From the NCBI GenBank assembly GCA_020048935.1, contig JAIFLS010000029.1, positions 1 to 51,553 on the forward strand: DNA of 51,553 bases, in the 5' to 3' direction. The translations under genes were made by a program, and so were the position numbers. This document shows, one piece after another, positions 8,999-19,200 of the stretch (the stretch's first letter is position 1; every line of letters begins with the position of its first letter). This stretch comes from a bacterium. Lineage in GTDB: Bacteria; Verrucomicrobiota; Kiritimatiellia; UBA8416. The notes below the pieces were generated by a model. The model was given only the letters and a program-made list of their open reading frames with translations. It was not told the origin of the DNA and made no database searches.

Positions 8999-10072
8999 AT
9001 GACATATGCCGAACCGTTAAGTTTCTTAAAAGGAGCCAGGGTGATGATCACGGGGGGGACGGGATCCCTCGGGCATGCGTTAACACGAATTCTGTTAAGC
9101 GAAAGTCAGGTGTCCAGTGTAATTATCTTCAGTCGTGACGAGTATAAGCAGTACCAGATGCAGTTGCAAATGCCCGCGAACGCGCTGAAACGGATGCGAT
9201 TTTTCCTAGGAGATGTGCGTGACGAGCAGCGGTTGCGCCGTGCCATGCGCGGTGTCGATTACGTGATTCATGCGGCGGCACTTAAGCATGTTCCGGCGGC
9301 GGAGTATAATCCGTTCGAATTCATCAAGACCAATGTCATGGGCGCGGAAAATGTCATCAACGCCTGTCTGGACACGGGCGTAAAGCGTGTGGTCGCGCTA
9401 AGTACGGATAAAGCCGCGACACCGATTAATTTGTATGGGGCGACTAAATTATGTTCGGACAAGCTTTTTGTGTCGGGGAACAACTACAGTGGTAAAAACC
9501 CGACGCGTTTTGCTGTCGTTCGCTATGGCAACGTGGTTGGAAGCCGGGGCAGTGTGGTCCCCTTTTTCCTGCAGGAGCGGGCCAAGGGCGTCTTGCCGAT
9601 CACCGATCGGAATATGACCCGATTCTGGATTACGATCGAACAAGGGGCGTGGCTGGTATTCAATGCGTTGCGCCAAATGGCGGGGGGCGAGATCTTTGTC
9701 CCGCGAATTCCCAGTATGCGAGTCGAGGAATTGGCGCGGACCATAGCGCCGGAATGCGAAATGAAGGAAGTCGGCATTCGGCCCGGGGAGAAAATGCATG
9801 AGGTGATGGTCCCGTTGGATGATGGTCGGTCCACAATGGCCTTTGATACCCATTTTGTAATTCTTCCCCAGCAATCGTTGCCGCAATGGGCCATCAAGGC
9901 TGACGATTGCATTGCCAGGGGTGGCAAACCTTGCCCCTCCGATTTCTATTTCGGCAGCGATAACAATACCGAATGGCTACAGAACGGTGAATTAGCCCGG
10001 ATGATTGCCTGTCTTGATCTACCGGAAGCCCAGGCGTGGTCTCTTGAACGTGGTCTCAGTGGGCATTCGTGA
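8999..10072 (+). CDS. pseB: UDP-N-acetylglucosamine 4,6-dehydratase (inverting), PseB-type
   Basis: This 357-residue short-chain dehydrogenase/reductase performs the first step of pseudaminic acid synthesis: dehydration of UDP-GlcNAc at C4/C6 with inversion at C5. The NAD(P) Rossmann motif TGGTGSLG is near residue 18. The active-site segment LSTDKAATPINLYGATK carries the Thr-Asp-Lys and Tyr-xxx-Lys expected of inverting PseB/FlaA1 enzymes. The start at 8999 is chosen because AGGAGG lies eight bases upstream and the protein then opens at the expected place; a longer frame back to 8873 lacks conservation. It overlaps or abuts pseC, so the two form an operon. Only the first two pathway genes are present here; pseH, pseG, pseI and pseF are not in the window. 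Confidence 0.9.
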   Translation: MTYAEPLSFLKGARVMITGGTGSLGHALTRILLSESQVSSVIIFSRDEYKQYQMQLQMPANALKRMRFFLGDVRDEQRLRRAMRGVDYVIHAAALKHVPAAEYNPFEFIKTNVMGAENVINACLDTGVKRVVALSTDKAATPINLYGATKLCSDKLFVSGNNYSGKNPTRFAVVRYGNVVGSRGSVVPFFLQERAKGVLPITDRNMTRFWITIEQGAWLVFNALRQMAGGEIFVPRIPSMRVEELARTIAPECEMKEVGIRPGEKMHEVMVPLDDGRSTMAFDTHFVILPQQSLPQWAIKADDCIARGGKPCPSDFYFGSDNNTEWLQNGELARMIACLDLPEAQAWSLERGLSGHS

Positions 10073-10074
10073 GC

Positions 10075-11229
10075 ATGAAAAAGATTCCTTATGGCCGGCA
10101 TACGATCACGGAGCAGGATATCGAAGCCGTGGTTCACGTGCTGCGTTCCGATACCTTGACGCAAGGGCCTTGCATTGCTGCGTTTGAGGCCGCATTTGCC
10201 GACTATGTCGGGGCTCCCTATGCCGTGGCCGTAACCAATGGCACCGCCGCGCTGCATCTCTGTGCGTTGGCCTTGGGCGTACAGCCGGGGCAAAAGGTCA
10301 TTACGACGCCAATCACCTTTGCGGCGACCGCCAATTGCGCCCGGTTCGTAGGGGCCGAAGTCGTTTTTGCCGATATTGATCCGGAAACGTATCTGCTGGA
10401 TATTACCCAAGTGGAAACCCTATTGGCGACGGCCCCGAAAGGAACCTACGCCGCCATCATCCCCGTTGATTTTGCAGGCAGGGCGGTTGACCTTGAGGCA
10501 TACCGTCAGCTGGCCGATGCGTATGGATGCCGTCTGATCGAGGATGCCTGCCACGCCCCCGGTGGCTTCTTTACGGATGCCGCGGGCCAGAGACAAGGCT
10601 GCGGCAATGGTCAGTTCGCGGATGCCTCTGTTTTTTCATTTCACCCCGTCAAGCATATCGCGGCGGGTGAGGGGGGCATGATAACCACTGCCAGCCGCGC
10701 GCTATATGAACACTTGCGGAACCTGCGGACGCATGGCATCCAGCAGATTCCCGAAAAACGGGAGCAGAATCACGGCGTCTGGTACTACGAAATGCAGATG
10801 CTGGGGTACAACTACCGGATGACCGATATCCAGGCTGCATTAGGGACGAGTCAGTTAACGCGCGCCGGGCAGGGCTTGCAACGGCGACATGCGTTAGCGA
10901 GAACGTATCAGGAAGCCTTAGCAGGTCAGGCGTTTATAACGCATTTGCCTTCATACTCCGAGGGGCACGCCTACCACCTGTTCGTCGCTGAATTCAAGAA
11001 TCGTGATGGACTGATCATGCATTTGCGTGAAAAGGGAATCTTTGCCCAGGTCCATTATATCCCGTTGCACCTGATGCCGTATTTCCGTGACCAGGGGGGA
11101 TGGAAGGCAGGTGATTTGCCCTGTGCGGAAGCCTATTACCGTGGCTGCCTGAGCCTTCCGCTTTACCCGGCTTTAAGCGATACGGAGCAACAGTATGTCA
11201 TCAAATCCGTGTTTGATTTTTACGGATGA
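10075..11229 (+). CDS. pseC: UDP-4-amino-4,6-dideoxy-N-acetyl-beta-L-altrosamine transaminase, PseC-type
   Basis: This 384-residue PLP-dependent aminotransferase of the DegT/DnrJ/EryC1 family transfers an amino group to C4 of the PseB product. The PLP lysine is in FHPVKHIAAGEGG (Lys193), the expected FHPVK..GEGG signature. NGTAALHLCALALG (substrate/PLP loop) and VDFAGRAVD also fit. Start choice is open: ATG at 10075 is used here, while GTG at 10069 would overlap the pseB stop by four bases. The immediate coupling with pseB supports joint function in making a nonulosonic-acid precursor for a surface glycan. Homologues using other 4-keto sugars exist, but the pseB neighbour favours PseC. Confidence 0.9.
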   Translation: MKKIPYGRHTITEQDIEAVVHVLRSDTLTQGPCIAAFEAAFADYVGAPYAVAVTNGTAALHLCALALGVQPGQKVITTPITFAATANCARFVGAEVVFADIDPETYLLDITQVETLLATAPKGTYAAIIPVDFAGRAVDLEAYRQLADAYGCRLIEDACHAPGGFFTDAAGQRQGCGNGQFADASVFSFHPVKHIAAGEGGMITTASRALYEHLRNLRTHGIQQIPEKREQNHGVWYYEMQMLGYNYRMTDIQAALGTSQLTRAGQGLQRRHALARTYQEALAGQAFITHLPSYSEGHAYHLFVAEFKNRDGLIMHLREKGIFAQVHYIPLHLMPYFRDQGGWKAGDLPCAEAYYRGCLSLPLYPALSDTEQQYVIKSVFDFYG

Positions 11230-11304
11230 GGCGCCAGGTGCAGGCAATTATTGCCGATCCTGGGCTGGCGCCGCTTGTGCTAGTCGCCTTCTAAGGCATG
11301 ATAA

Positions 11305-11985
11305 ATGGCAGCTATTGTGGCGGCAGGGACCGTCGGGAGCAAAACGTTGAAGTCGTCGGTTACATCTGGATACCGCACGGGCAAAACGACCGTTTCATGG
11401 CGGAGTCGTGCTGCCCCAGTTTATTCTTTTTCCCTCATGTTTCTTATGTATTTCGGGGTTACAGTAGTAGCCTCGGATCAAACCACTATTGCTCAGCCGG
11501 ACCTTCAGGTCGGTGGATTTTCTGTTTTCGGGACGAATGTGACGGGAGCCACCAGCGTGACCTCGGGGTGGGGCAGCGTTTATATGGACGGCAATCTCCA
11601 GGTCAATTCCAATGTGGTGGTCAACGGGCAGATCGTGAGCACCAACCTAGTACAAGTCAGGCGCATTGCTATCAGCAAGAATGATCAATTATTGACGGCT
11701 GGATCGGCGATCCAGCCGGTTTCGTCGTATGTCCGTGTGCGTGGTGATACGGAGCCGGTCTCACTGGGTAGCCCGCAGATCGCGGCCGGTCAGCCGGGGC
11801 AGTTGCTGACGTTGCAAGGCGTGGCGAGCGGATTGAAGGTGAACCTGGTCAACGGGAATGGCTTGCGGACCAATCTGGAGCAGCCGTTCAGCCTCGGGGA
11901 ATACGATACGATCCAGTTTATTTTTGATGACAGTAGCGGTAATTGGGTGGAGATCAACAGGAGTAACAATCGATGGAGCAACTAA
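11305..11985 (+). CDS. Exported protein with a C-terminal module shared with the tail-fibre-like protein
   Basis: The open frame gives 226 residues. A hydrophobic export segment (SFSLMFLMYFGVTVVA) is followed by the mature start SDQTTIAQPDLQVGG. Start choice is uncertain: ATG at 11305 leaves a 44-residue basic leader before the hydrophobic core, while ATG at 11437 would start right at the core but lacks a clear ribosome binding site. The centre (WGSVYMDGNLQVNSNVVVNGQIVS) has the beta-strand repeats seen in fibre proteins. The C-terminal block (PQIAAGQPGQLLTLQG..., then PFSLGEYDTIQFIFDD) closely matches the end of the next protein (PQIAAGTAGQMVTLQG). It probably belongs to the same exported surface set; function unknown. 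Confidence 0.65.
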   Translation: MAAIVAAGTVGSKTLKSSVTSGYRTGKTTVSWRSRAAPVYSFSLMFLMYFGVTVVASDQTTIAQPDLQVGGFSVFGTNVTGATSVTSGWGSVYMDGNLQVNSNVVVNGQIVSTNLVQVRRIAISKNDQLLTAGSAIQPVSSYVRVRGDTEPVSLGSPQIAAGQPGQLLTLQGVASGLKVNLVNGNGLRTNLEQPFSLGEYDTIQFIFDDSSGNWVEINRSNNRWSN

Positions 11986-12111
11986 CAGGAGAAGCTCATG
12001 TATGAAAAACCAGGATGCAGGCGGCCTTTAATACGCCTGAAACACGCGGACCTTGTCAGGTTCGGCAACAACGGGCAGGAAACGAGTACACAACAGGAAA
12101 CAGGAGGAAGC

Positions 12112-15100
12112 ATGAAGAGGGTATGGCAGTTATTAACGCTGGCATTGGGGTTTGTGGCAGGGACAACAGCACTCGCCGTTGAGGACGGACTGGGTACGAA
12201 CCATGTGCGCACGCTCAAGGTTTATAACGGGATTCTGCTCGGAGGGGAGACGATTACGAGCTGGGAAGACGTTTCCGGCAGTACGTTGACAAATAATTCC
12301 ATCGCGACCGGTATGATCCAAAATGGGGCCGTGACGGCGGATAAGATCGGTGCAGCCGTGGCTGGTGCCGGTTTGACCGGAGGCGCGGGCAGTGCGCTCG
12401 CGGTTGGGCAAGGCGACGGTATCAGCGTTGGGGCCGATGCGGTGGCCGTGGACAGTACGGTCATTCGTAATACCGGCAACCAGACCGTCTCGGGGATCAA
12501 GACCTTTGACGGGACGGTGATCGTGCCGGCCCCGTCGGCGGATACGCATGCGTCCACCAAGAAATATGTCGATGACAAGCTCAGCAGTTCGGTGGCCTCG
12601 GGCTCCGCTAGCAACCAAACCTTGCGCTGGACCGGCACGGTATGGACCAATACCGCCGGGCTGACCGTGGATGGCAGCAGTAACGTCGCCGTCGGCGGCA
12701 CGCTGGGCGTTACCGGCATCAGCACCCTTTCGGCCACGACCACCTCGACCACGAAGGACACGGGGGCCCTGGTTGTCGAAGGCGGCGTGGGTGTCGAGGA
12801 AAACCTCAACGTCGGTGGTAACATTGCGGCCACCGGTAATATCGGAGCGTCCGGAAATCTGACGACGACAGGCGATCTTTCGGTGAATGGCAACACGACG
12901 CTTGGGAATGCGGGCACGGATACGATTACCTTCACTGGCAAGGCGGCCAGTAGCCTGAATATGGACAATACCTACACGGTAACCGGGCTGGCCGCTCCAT
13001 CTGCAGATGCGGATGCGGCGACCAAGCTATACGTCGACAGCGCCATCAATGGGCTCTCGTGGAAAGCGCCCGTCGTGGCATCGACCGATGGAAACATTAA
13101 TCTGGGTGCTACTCTCGACGGCGTCGTCATTGATAGCGTCGTCACCTTGGCGGTAGGTGACCGCCTCTTGGTGCGCGCCCAGTCGACCGCCAGCCAGAAC
13201 GGTATCTATGTGGTCAATGCGGGCGTCGCCACGCGGGCGACTGATCTGGATGCGACGGCGGAACTCGCTGGAGCAGCCGTATTTGTAAGGGGTGGTACCG
13301 CCCGCGCCGGCACGGCGTGGGTCTGCACAACCCCGGGCATTACGCTGGGTTCGGCTACGCTGACCTTTACGCAGTTCGCCTCCCCCGGAACGTATACAGC
13401 AGGGGACGGGCTCAATCTGGCCGGACTGGAGTTCTCGGTCGATGCGGCCGATATTACCGGTGCTGGTCTTGAAGTCAACGGGAGCGATATCCGTATTGCT
13501 GCCGCTGCGGCTGGCGCTGGTTTGACCGGCGGTGCCGGCAGTGCGTTGGCCGTAGGAGCTGGCGATGGTATCTCCGTGGCGGCTGACGCCGTGGCGGTGG
13601 ACTCCACCGTTATTCGTACAACCGGAGCACAATCGATTGCCGATGTCAAAACGTTCACATCCTCCCCGGTCGTGCCAACGCCGACCACGGACATGCAGGC
13701 GTCCACCAAGAAATATGTCGACGACAAGCTGAGCAGCTCGGTGTCGAGTGGGGCGTCGACGAATGAAACCTTGCGATGGACCGGAACAACCTGGACGAAT
13801 ACCGCCGGACTGACGATTGATGCAAGTTCCAATGTGATCGTCGCGGCCTCGACCCAGTCAACGACCAAGGATACGGGGGCACTGATCGTTGAAGGCGGCG
13901 TGGGCGTTGAGAAGAACCTCTATGTCGGCGGCGCGGCTGGCGTGACGGGGAATATCACCGTTGGCGGTACGGCAGGGATCACGGGCATCACGACGTTGTC
14001 GGCTTCGACCGCCTCGACCGACAAGGATACTGGAGCGTTGGTCGTCGAGGGTGGCGTCGGTGTCGAGGGTGCGATCAATGCCGGTGGTGCGATTGCCGCC
14101 GTCGGGAATCTATCGGCTGGGGGCAACATCACCGCGACAGGGGATATTTCCGCGAACGGCAATACGACACTCGGTAATGCGGGTACGGATACGATCACCT
14201 TCACGGCCAAGGCGGCTAGTGACCTGAACATGAATACCTCTTATAAAGTGACCGGACTGGCGGCCCCGACCGCAGCGGCCGATGCGGCCACCAAGCTGTA
14301 TGTTGACAGTGCGATCAACGGACTATCCTGGAAAGATGCTGTCAAAGTCGCCACCACGGCTTCCGGCACGTTGTCCTCCTCGTTTGCCAATGGACAGACG
14401 GTGGATGGAATTGCGCTGGTCACCGGTGACCGCATCCTGATCAAGAATCAGAGCAGCCCGGTCGTGAACGGAGTCTATGTCGTCCAGGCTAGCGGAGCCC
14501 CTGTCAGGGCCGAGGATATGAATGCTAGTGATGAACTGGCCGGTGCGGCGGTATTTGTCGCGCAGGGCACCGCCAACAACGGAACGGCTTGGGTATGTAC
14601 CACGCCCCTTGCCGCGATTGGGACAGAAGACCTCACCTTCACACAATTCGCTTCGCCCGGCACTTACAGTGCGGGTGACGGCATGGATCTGGCCGGGCTG
14701 GTGTTCTCTGCCAAACCGGCTGATTTCGCAGGTACGGGCCTGGAGGTCAACAGCGGTGACCTGCGCATTGCGGCCGCTGCGGCCGGTGACGGGTTGACGG
14801 GCGGTGGCGGAAGTGCGCTGGCGGTCAACACCAGCGTGGTTCGGACGACCGGTGCTCAATCGATCGCCGATGTGAAGACCTTCACCTCCTCCCCGGTCGT
14901 GCCAACGCCGACCACGGATATGCAGGCGTCCACCAAGAAGTATGTCGATGACAAACTCAACAGTTCGGTGGCCTCGGGGTCCGCTAGCAACGACACCTTG
15001 CGCTGGACCGGCACGGTATGGACCAATACCGCCGGGCTGACCGTGGACGGCAGCAGTAACGTCGCCGTCGGCGGCACGCTGGGCGTTACCGGCATCACCA

Positions 15101-15726
15101 CCCTCTCCGCGACGACCACCTCGACGACCAAGGACAATGGCGCGTTGGTTGTGCAAGGCGGCGTGGGTGTCGAGGAGAACCTCAACGTCGGCGGTGCTGT
15201 GAAAGTGGCCTCCACGACGGCATCAACCGATAAGGATAGCGGCGCACTGGTGCTGGAGGGCGGACTGGGACTGGAAGGGGCCATCAATGCGGGCGGCAAT
15301 ATTGATGGTGCCGGAACGTTGACGATTGATGGAAACACCACGCTGGGTGATGCCGTCGCAACGGATACCGTCACCATCAATGCCAAGACAACTCTGGGTG
15401 GTTCCGTCGTGCTGACGCCGTCCTCTTTGCTTGATATTGCTGTCACAGGAATCACGGCCACCCACATTCAACTGCCATATCTACAGGTGCGCGGAAATGG
15501 AGGACCGATTGATGTTACCGCCAATCCTCAGATTGCCGCTGGCACTGCGGGGCAGATGGTGACACTGCAGGGGATGTCGGACACCAACACATTGAAGCTG
15601 GACGACGGGACCGGGCTTGCTTTGTCCGAGGGGGTCGCGTTTACGCTGAAAGCCGGTCATTTGATCCAGTTTATCTATGACGGCAGCGTTTGGCGCGAGA
15701 CGTTCCGCACGGTTCCGGCACCTTAA
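12112..15726 (+). CDS. Giant exported protein built of phage tail-fibre-like repeats
   Basis: This 1204-residue protein starts at 12112, where GGAGGAAGC precedes ATG and a signal peptide follows (MKRVWQLLTLALGFVAGTTALA). The rest is modular. Module A (AGAGLTGGAGSALAVG.., then KTFTSSPVVPTPTTD, ASTKKYVDDKLSSS, LRWTGTVWTNTAGLTVDG) occurs three times. Short units of the type TKDTGALVVEGGVGVEENL plus NVGG occur five times or more. Module B (NTTLGNAGTDTITF, TGLAAPSADADAATKLYVDS, INGLSWKA, then GDRLLVRAQSTASQNGIYVV and LTFTQFASPGTY) occurs twice. These units are typical of tail-fibre and structural proteins of tailed phages. No phage genes lie nearby and the protein has a Sec signal, so an exported surface fibre is inferred. 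The C-terminal module is shared with the preceding gene. Confidence 0.85.
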   Translation: MKRVWQLLTLALGFVAGTTALAVEDGLGTNHVRTLKVYNGILLGGETITSWEDVSGSTLTNNSIATGMIQNGAVTADKIGAAVAGAGLTGGAGSALAVGQGDGISVGADAVAVDSTVIRNTGNQTVSGIKTFDGTVIVPAPSADTHASTKKYVDDKLSSSVASGSASNQTLRWTGTVWTNTAGLTVDGSSNVAVGGTLGVTGISTLSATTTSTTKDTGALVVEGGVGVEENLNVGGNIAATGNIGASGNLTTTGDLSVNGNTTLGNAGTDTITFTGKAASSLNMDNTYTVTGLAAPSADADAATKLYVDSAINGLSWKAPVVASTDGNINLGATLDGVVIDSVVTLAVGDRLLVRAQSTASQNGIYVVNAGVATRATDLDATAELAGAAVFVRGGTARAGTAWVCTTPGITLGSATLTFTQFASPGTYTAGDGLNLAGLEFSVDAADITGAGLEVNGSDIRIAAAAAGAGLTGGAGSALAVGAGDGISVAADAVAVDSTVIRTTGAQSIADVKTFTSSPVVPTPTTDMQASTKKYVDDKLSSSVSSGASTNETLRWTGTTWTNTAGLTIDASSNVIVAASTQSTTKDTGALIVEGGVGVEKNLYVGGAAGVTGNITVGGTAGITGITTLSASTASTDKDTGALVVEGGVGVEGAINAGGAIAAVGNLSAGGNITATGDISANGNTTLGNAGTDTITFTAKAASDLNMNTSYKVTGLAAPTAAADAATKLYVDSAINGLSWKDAVKVATTASGTLSSSFANGQTVDGIALVTGDRILIKNQSSPVVNGVYVVQASGAPVRAEDMNASDELAGAAVFVAQGTANNGTAWVCTTPLAAIGTEDLTFTQFASPGTYSAGDGMDLAGLVFSAKPADFAGTGLEVNSGDLRIAAAAAGDGLTGGGGSALAVNTSVVRTTGAQSIADVKTFTSSPVVPTPTTDMQASTKKYVDDKLNSSVASGSASNDTLRWTGTVWTNTAGLTVDGSSNVAVGGTLGVTGITTLSATTTSTTKDNGALVVQGGVGVEENLNVGGAVKVASTTASTDKDSGALVLEGGLGLEGAINAGGNIDGAGTLTIDGNTTLGDAVATDTVTINAKTTLGGSVVLTPSSLLDIAVTGITATHIQLPYLQVRGNGGPIDVTANPQIAAGTAGQMVTLQGMSDTNTLKLDDGTGLALSEGVAFTLKAGHLIQFIYDGSVWRETFRTVPAP

Positions 15727-15733
15727 GGGTGGC

Positions 15734-16234
15734 ATGATGAAAGGACCGTATAGAGGGAAATGGCTGCTGCTGTTGCTGGTGCCCGTCGGGATATGGGGTG
15801 CTGGCGCAGCAGCGGTCCACGACGGGGAAGGGACCAGTCATGTCGGGGCGCTGAGTGCCACGTCCATTGCCCTGGGCGGCGATCAGCGTGCCCAATGGCC
15901 TGCACGTAATGCCAGTGCCGGGGGTGGCCCTTTCGACTTCAGGACGCATTCAAACCAGGTGTTCTGGACGTCGGCCGTCCTTTCAAGTGGCCTGCTCAAG
16001 AATGTAAAGGTGCAGGTGGATCAAGGGACGGCAGCGATCAATATTGTCCGTGCCAAGTGGACTGACGCCTGGGGCACGTACAGCGTGGTCGGCGGTTTTG
16101 AAGCCGATGGCAGTGGAGCGACGTTTACCAACTGGACGTCGGCCTGGGTGAGTAATGACTATCGCCTTGGTGTTGTCGTGACCAACTTTACGACCGGTAC
16201 GAACCTATGGTGGTCGATCGAGTACAGCCGGTGA
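15734..16234 (+). CDS. Small exported protein of the fibre cluster
   Basis: This 166-residue protein has a basic N-terminus and hydrophobic core (MMKGPYRGKWLLLLLVPVGI, then WGAGAAA). AAGGGTGG precedes the paired ATG codons at 15734 and 15737, so the start could be either. The mature N-terminus (AVHDGEGTSHVGALSATSIALGG) is clearly related to that of the tail-fibre-like protein (AVEDGLGTNHVRTLKVYNGI, then LLGG), which suggests a shared N-terminal anchoring or assembly segment. The remainder is beta-rich (AKWTDAWGTYSVVGGF, DYRLGVVVTNFTTGT) with no known domain. It starts eight bases after the fibre gene and is probably in the same operon. Confidence 0.75.
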   Translation: MMKGPYRGKWLLLLLVPVGIWGAGAAAVHDGEGTSHVGALSATSIALGGDQRAQWPARNASAGGGPFDFRTHSNQVFWTSAVLSSGLLKNVKVQVDQGTAAINIVRAKWTDAWGTYSVVGGFEADGSGATFTNWTSAWVSNDYRLGVVVTNFTTGTNLWWSIEYSR

Positions 16235-16267
16235 GGAAAGGAATGCTGCCGGGGCATGTCATAAACA

Positions 16268-19200
16268 ATGCGAAACGCGATTACCATAACGGGGTTGCTC
16301 CTGACCGCTTGCCTAGCGGTGTCCGGCCAGGTGCATTATGTCTCGCACTGGGGATCGCATACGCCGCCGTTTGATTCCTGGGAAACCGCGGCTACCAACG
16401 TGGTTGATGCGCTTGACGTGGCGTCTGACGGTGCGGTTGTCTGGGTCACGAATGGCGTCTACCGCAGCGGTAGCGCCGATGTCGGCGGGCTTCATGCACG
16501 CGCGTATATAACGCGCGCGATCACGTTGGGCAGCATCAATGGCGCGAGCCATACGGTGCTTGAGGGGGCCTTTCACAGCGCGAGCGTGCCGGTCGGTTCG
16601 GATGCGGTGCGGACGCTGTACATGACCAATGGCGTTCTCGACGGCTTTACATTGCGCCGGGGCGGCACGGCGGAGGCGGGCGACGAATCCGCGATTTCCG
16701 GTGGTGGTGTCTATGCCGATGGCGGCGTGCTTCGCAATATCCGTGTCGCGGGGAATCATGGCCAGACGGCCGGTGGGGCCTGGCTCCAGAATTGCAGTGT
16801 CAGTAACGCCGTTTTCTCCGCCAACCTTTCCGAAACCGGACCGCGGGTCAAAATCAACAGGCAGGTCTTTTTGGAGAACTGCCGTTTCAACAGCGACGGC
16901 ATGATGTTTCCGGATGCTCGCATTCTCGGGACTAATGGCGTGGAAATCGTGAATGGAGACGATGCAACCTCGGTGGACCTCGGGACGCACTTCGGGCAGG
17001 TGCATGCCATTACTGCCGCGGTCAGTCATGTTTTCATGGTGACCAATCAGGGCGTCAGGCCGCTGTTGGTCAGTGATGTCGCCTTTCAGGGCGGCAACAC
17101 GAACGACTGGGCCGTCCTCGGGTGGCCCGGCAGTGGCATTGAGCCGGGCGCATCGGCACCGTTGACCATCCGCTTCGATCCCCAGGCCCCGGGCGTTCGT
17201 CGTACGCTTCTTTTTGCCTTCAATAATGACCCCGACGATGATCCCTACGCCCTCTGGTTGAGTGGCGAGGGCGTCCAGGCGGAAATGCTCGTGCTGGCGA
17301 CGAATGATTACAGCGTACTCAGCAACGGGGTGGTGAACCCATTGCTTGCGCAGGGCACCGACTTCGGGGATGTCCGTCTCACCGGTGATCCGGCTGCAAA
17401 CGCCTACATTGTCACGAATACTGGCAGTGCGACAATGCATATCTCGTCGATCGCGGCCAGCCAGATGAATGCCTCTGATTTTTCTGTGACCGACCCCGCT
17501 GCGTTCCCCGTCTCCGTAGCGCCGGGCGGCACCAATACGGCCACGCTGGTGTTTGCGCCACAGGCGCTCGGGTATCGGGCAACGCTGCTGCGGGTCGAGA
17601 GCGATGCGGTCAATAGTCCCTACCTCTTCGGCATCATCGGGCGTGGCGTGGAGCCGGAGATGCGTGTACTGGGAACGAACAGCGCCTGGGTGGTCAATGG
17701 CGACAGCACCCCCGCATTCGCCGACGGTACGGATTTCGGCTTGTTCACGGCGGCTCCCATTGTCCGAACCTTTTCCATCACCAATGCGGGTAGCCATTTG
17801 CTGACGCTGACCGGTACGGCGCATGTCGTCATGCGGGGTGCCAATCCAGCCGACTTCACCGTGACGGCCCAGCCGGTTTCCCAGATTGCGCCAGCAAGTG
17901 CCGCTACTTTCACGATATCCTTCACGCCGTTGGTGGCCACGTCGCGCACGGCGGAGGTCTTTGTTTACAGCGATGATGTGTATTATACAAATGCCGTTTA
18001 CCAGTTCAGCATTCGCGGCGCGTGTGATCCCGCCAACCTGTTTGCCAATATCCAGGCCGATGTTCGACCCGCTAGCTCGGTGGCGATGGCCTGGGGCGAT
18101 TTCAATAACGACGGCCTCGCCGATCTGGCGGTATGCGGCAACGATGGTAGCGAACGCTTTACCTCGCTCAATATGAACCTCGGTGGCGGCAGTTTCAGCA
18201 ATATCAATGCTGGGTTGCCCGGGGTAGACTCCGGGCAGCTCGCCTGGGGCGATTGCAATAATGATGGCTGGCTGGATCTGGCGGTTTCGGGTATCAGTAC
18301 CAGCGGTCCGCTGACTGCGGTATTCCGCAATAATAGCGATAGCACGTTCAGCAACATCGATGCAGGGCTCACGGGACTTTATGCGGGCGGGCTGGCGTGG
18401 GGTGATCTGGATAACGACGGCGACCTGGATCTATTCGTGTCCGGTTATACGCTCAGCGACTCCGCCAGCCCGCTTTACCGGAATAATGGGGATGAAACCT
18501 TCACGCTCGTCAGCACCTCGATTCCGGACCTGCGCGATGGTCAGGCGGCCTGGCTGGATGCGGATCAGGATGGCTGGCAGGATCTGCTGGTCAGCGGTCA
18601 GTCCGGCGAAGACCGTATAGCCAGGGTTTACCGCAACATCAGTGGTGTCCTGACGAATCAGGCAAACGCGGGGCTAGCGGGTGTTTCGCATGGTGGCTTT
18701 GCGATCGCCGATTTCAATAATGACGGTATGGCCGATATCGCCACGACGGGCTACGGGACGGAGGGAAGGCTGAGCGATGTGTACACGTACGGCGGTTCAA
18801 ACAGTCTTTATACGATTACGACGACCTCGCTGGAGCCGCTCTGGCTAGGGCGCGCCGCCGCGGGCGATCTGGATAATAACGGATGGATGGACTTGATGCT
18901 TTCCGGTGAAGGATCGGGTGGGGTGCGGGCAACGCGACTCTATATGAATCACAGTGGCACTTTCTCGAATATCACATCTGCCATTCCCGATTTGCGCGTA
19001 TCAAGCATGGTGTTTGGTGACTATGACGATGACGGCGATCTGGATACTGCCGTTGCCGGATTGTCGGCAACGGGTCAATTCTCGGCCATTTATCGGAACC
19101 TGTCTGCTGCCTCGAATCAACCCCCCAGTGCACCGGCAGGATTGATGGCAACGTTGACCAACGGAAATGAGGTCGCATTGCGCTGGGATGCGGCGACGGA

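Noticed and set aside
12133..15471. Long minus-strand ORFs opposite the tail-fibre-like gene
   Set aside because: They mirror the repeats of the plus-strand gene and have no independent start signals or domain features.
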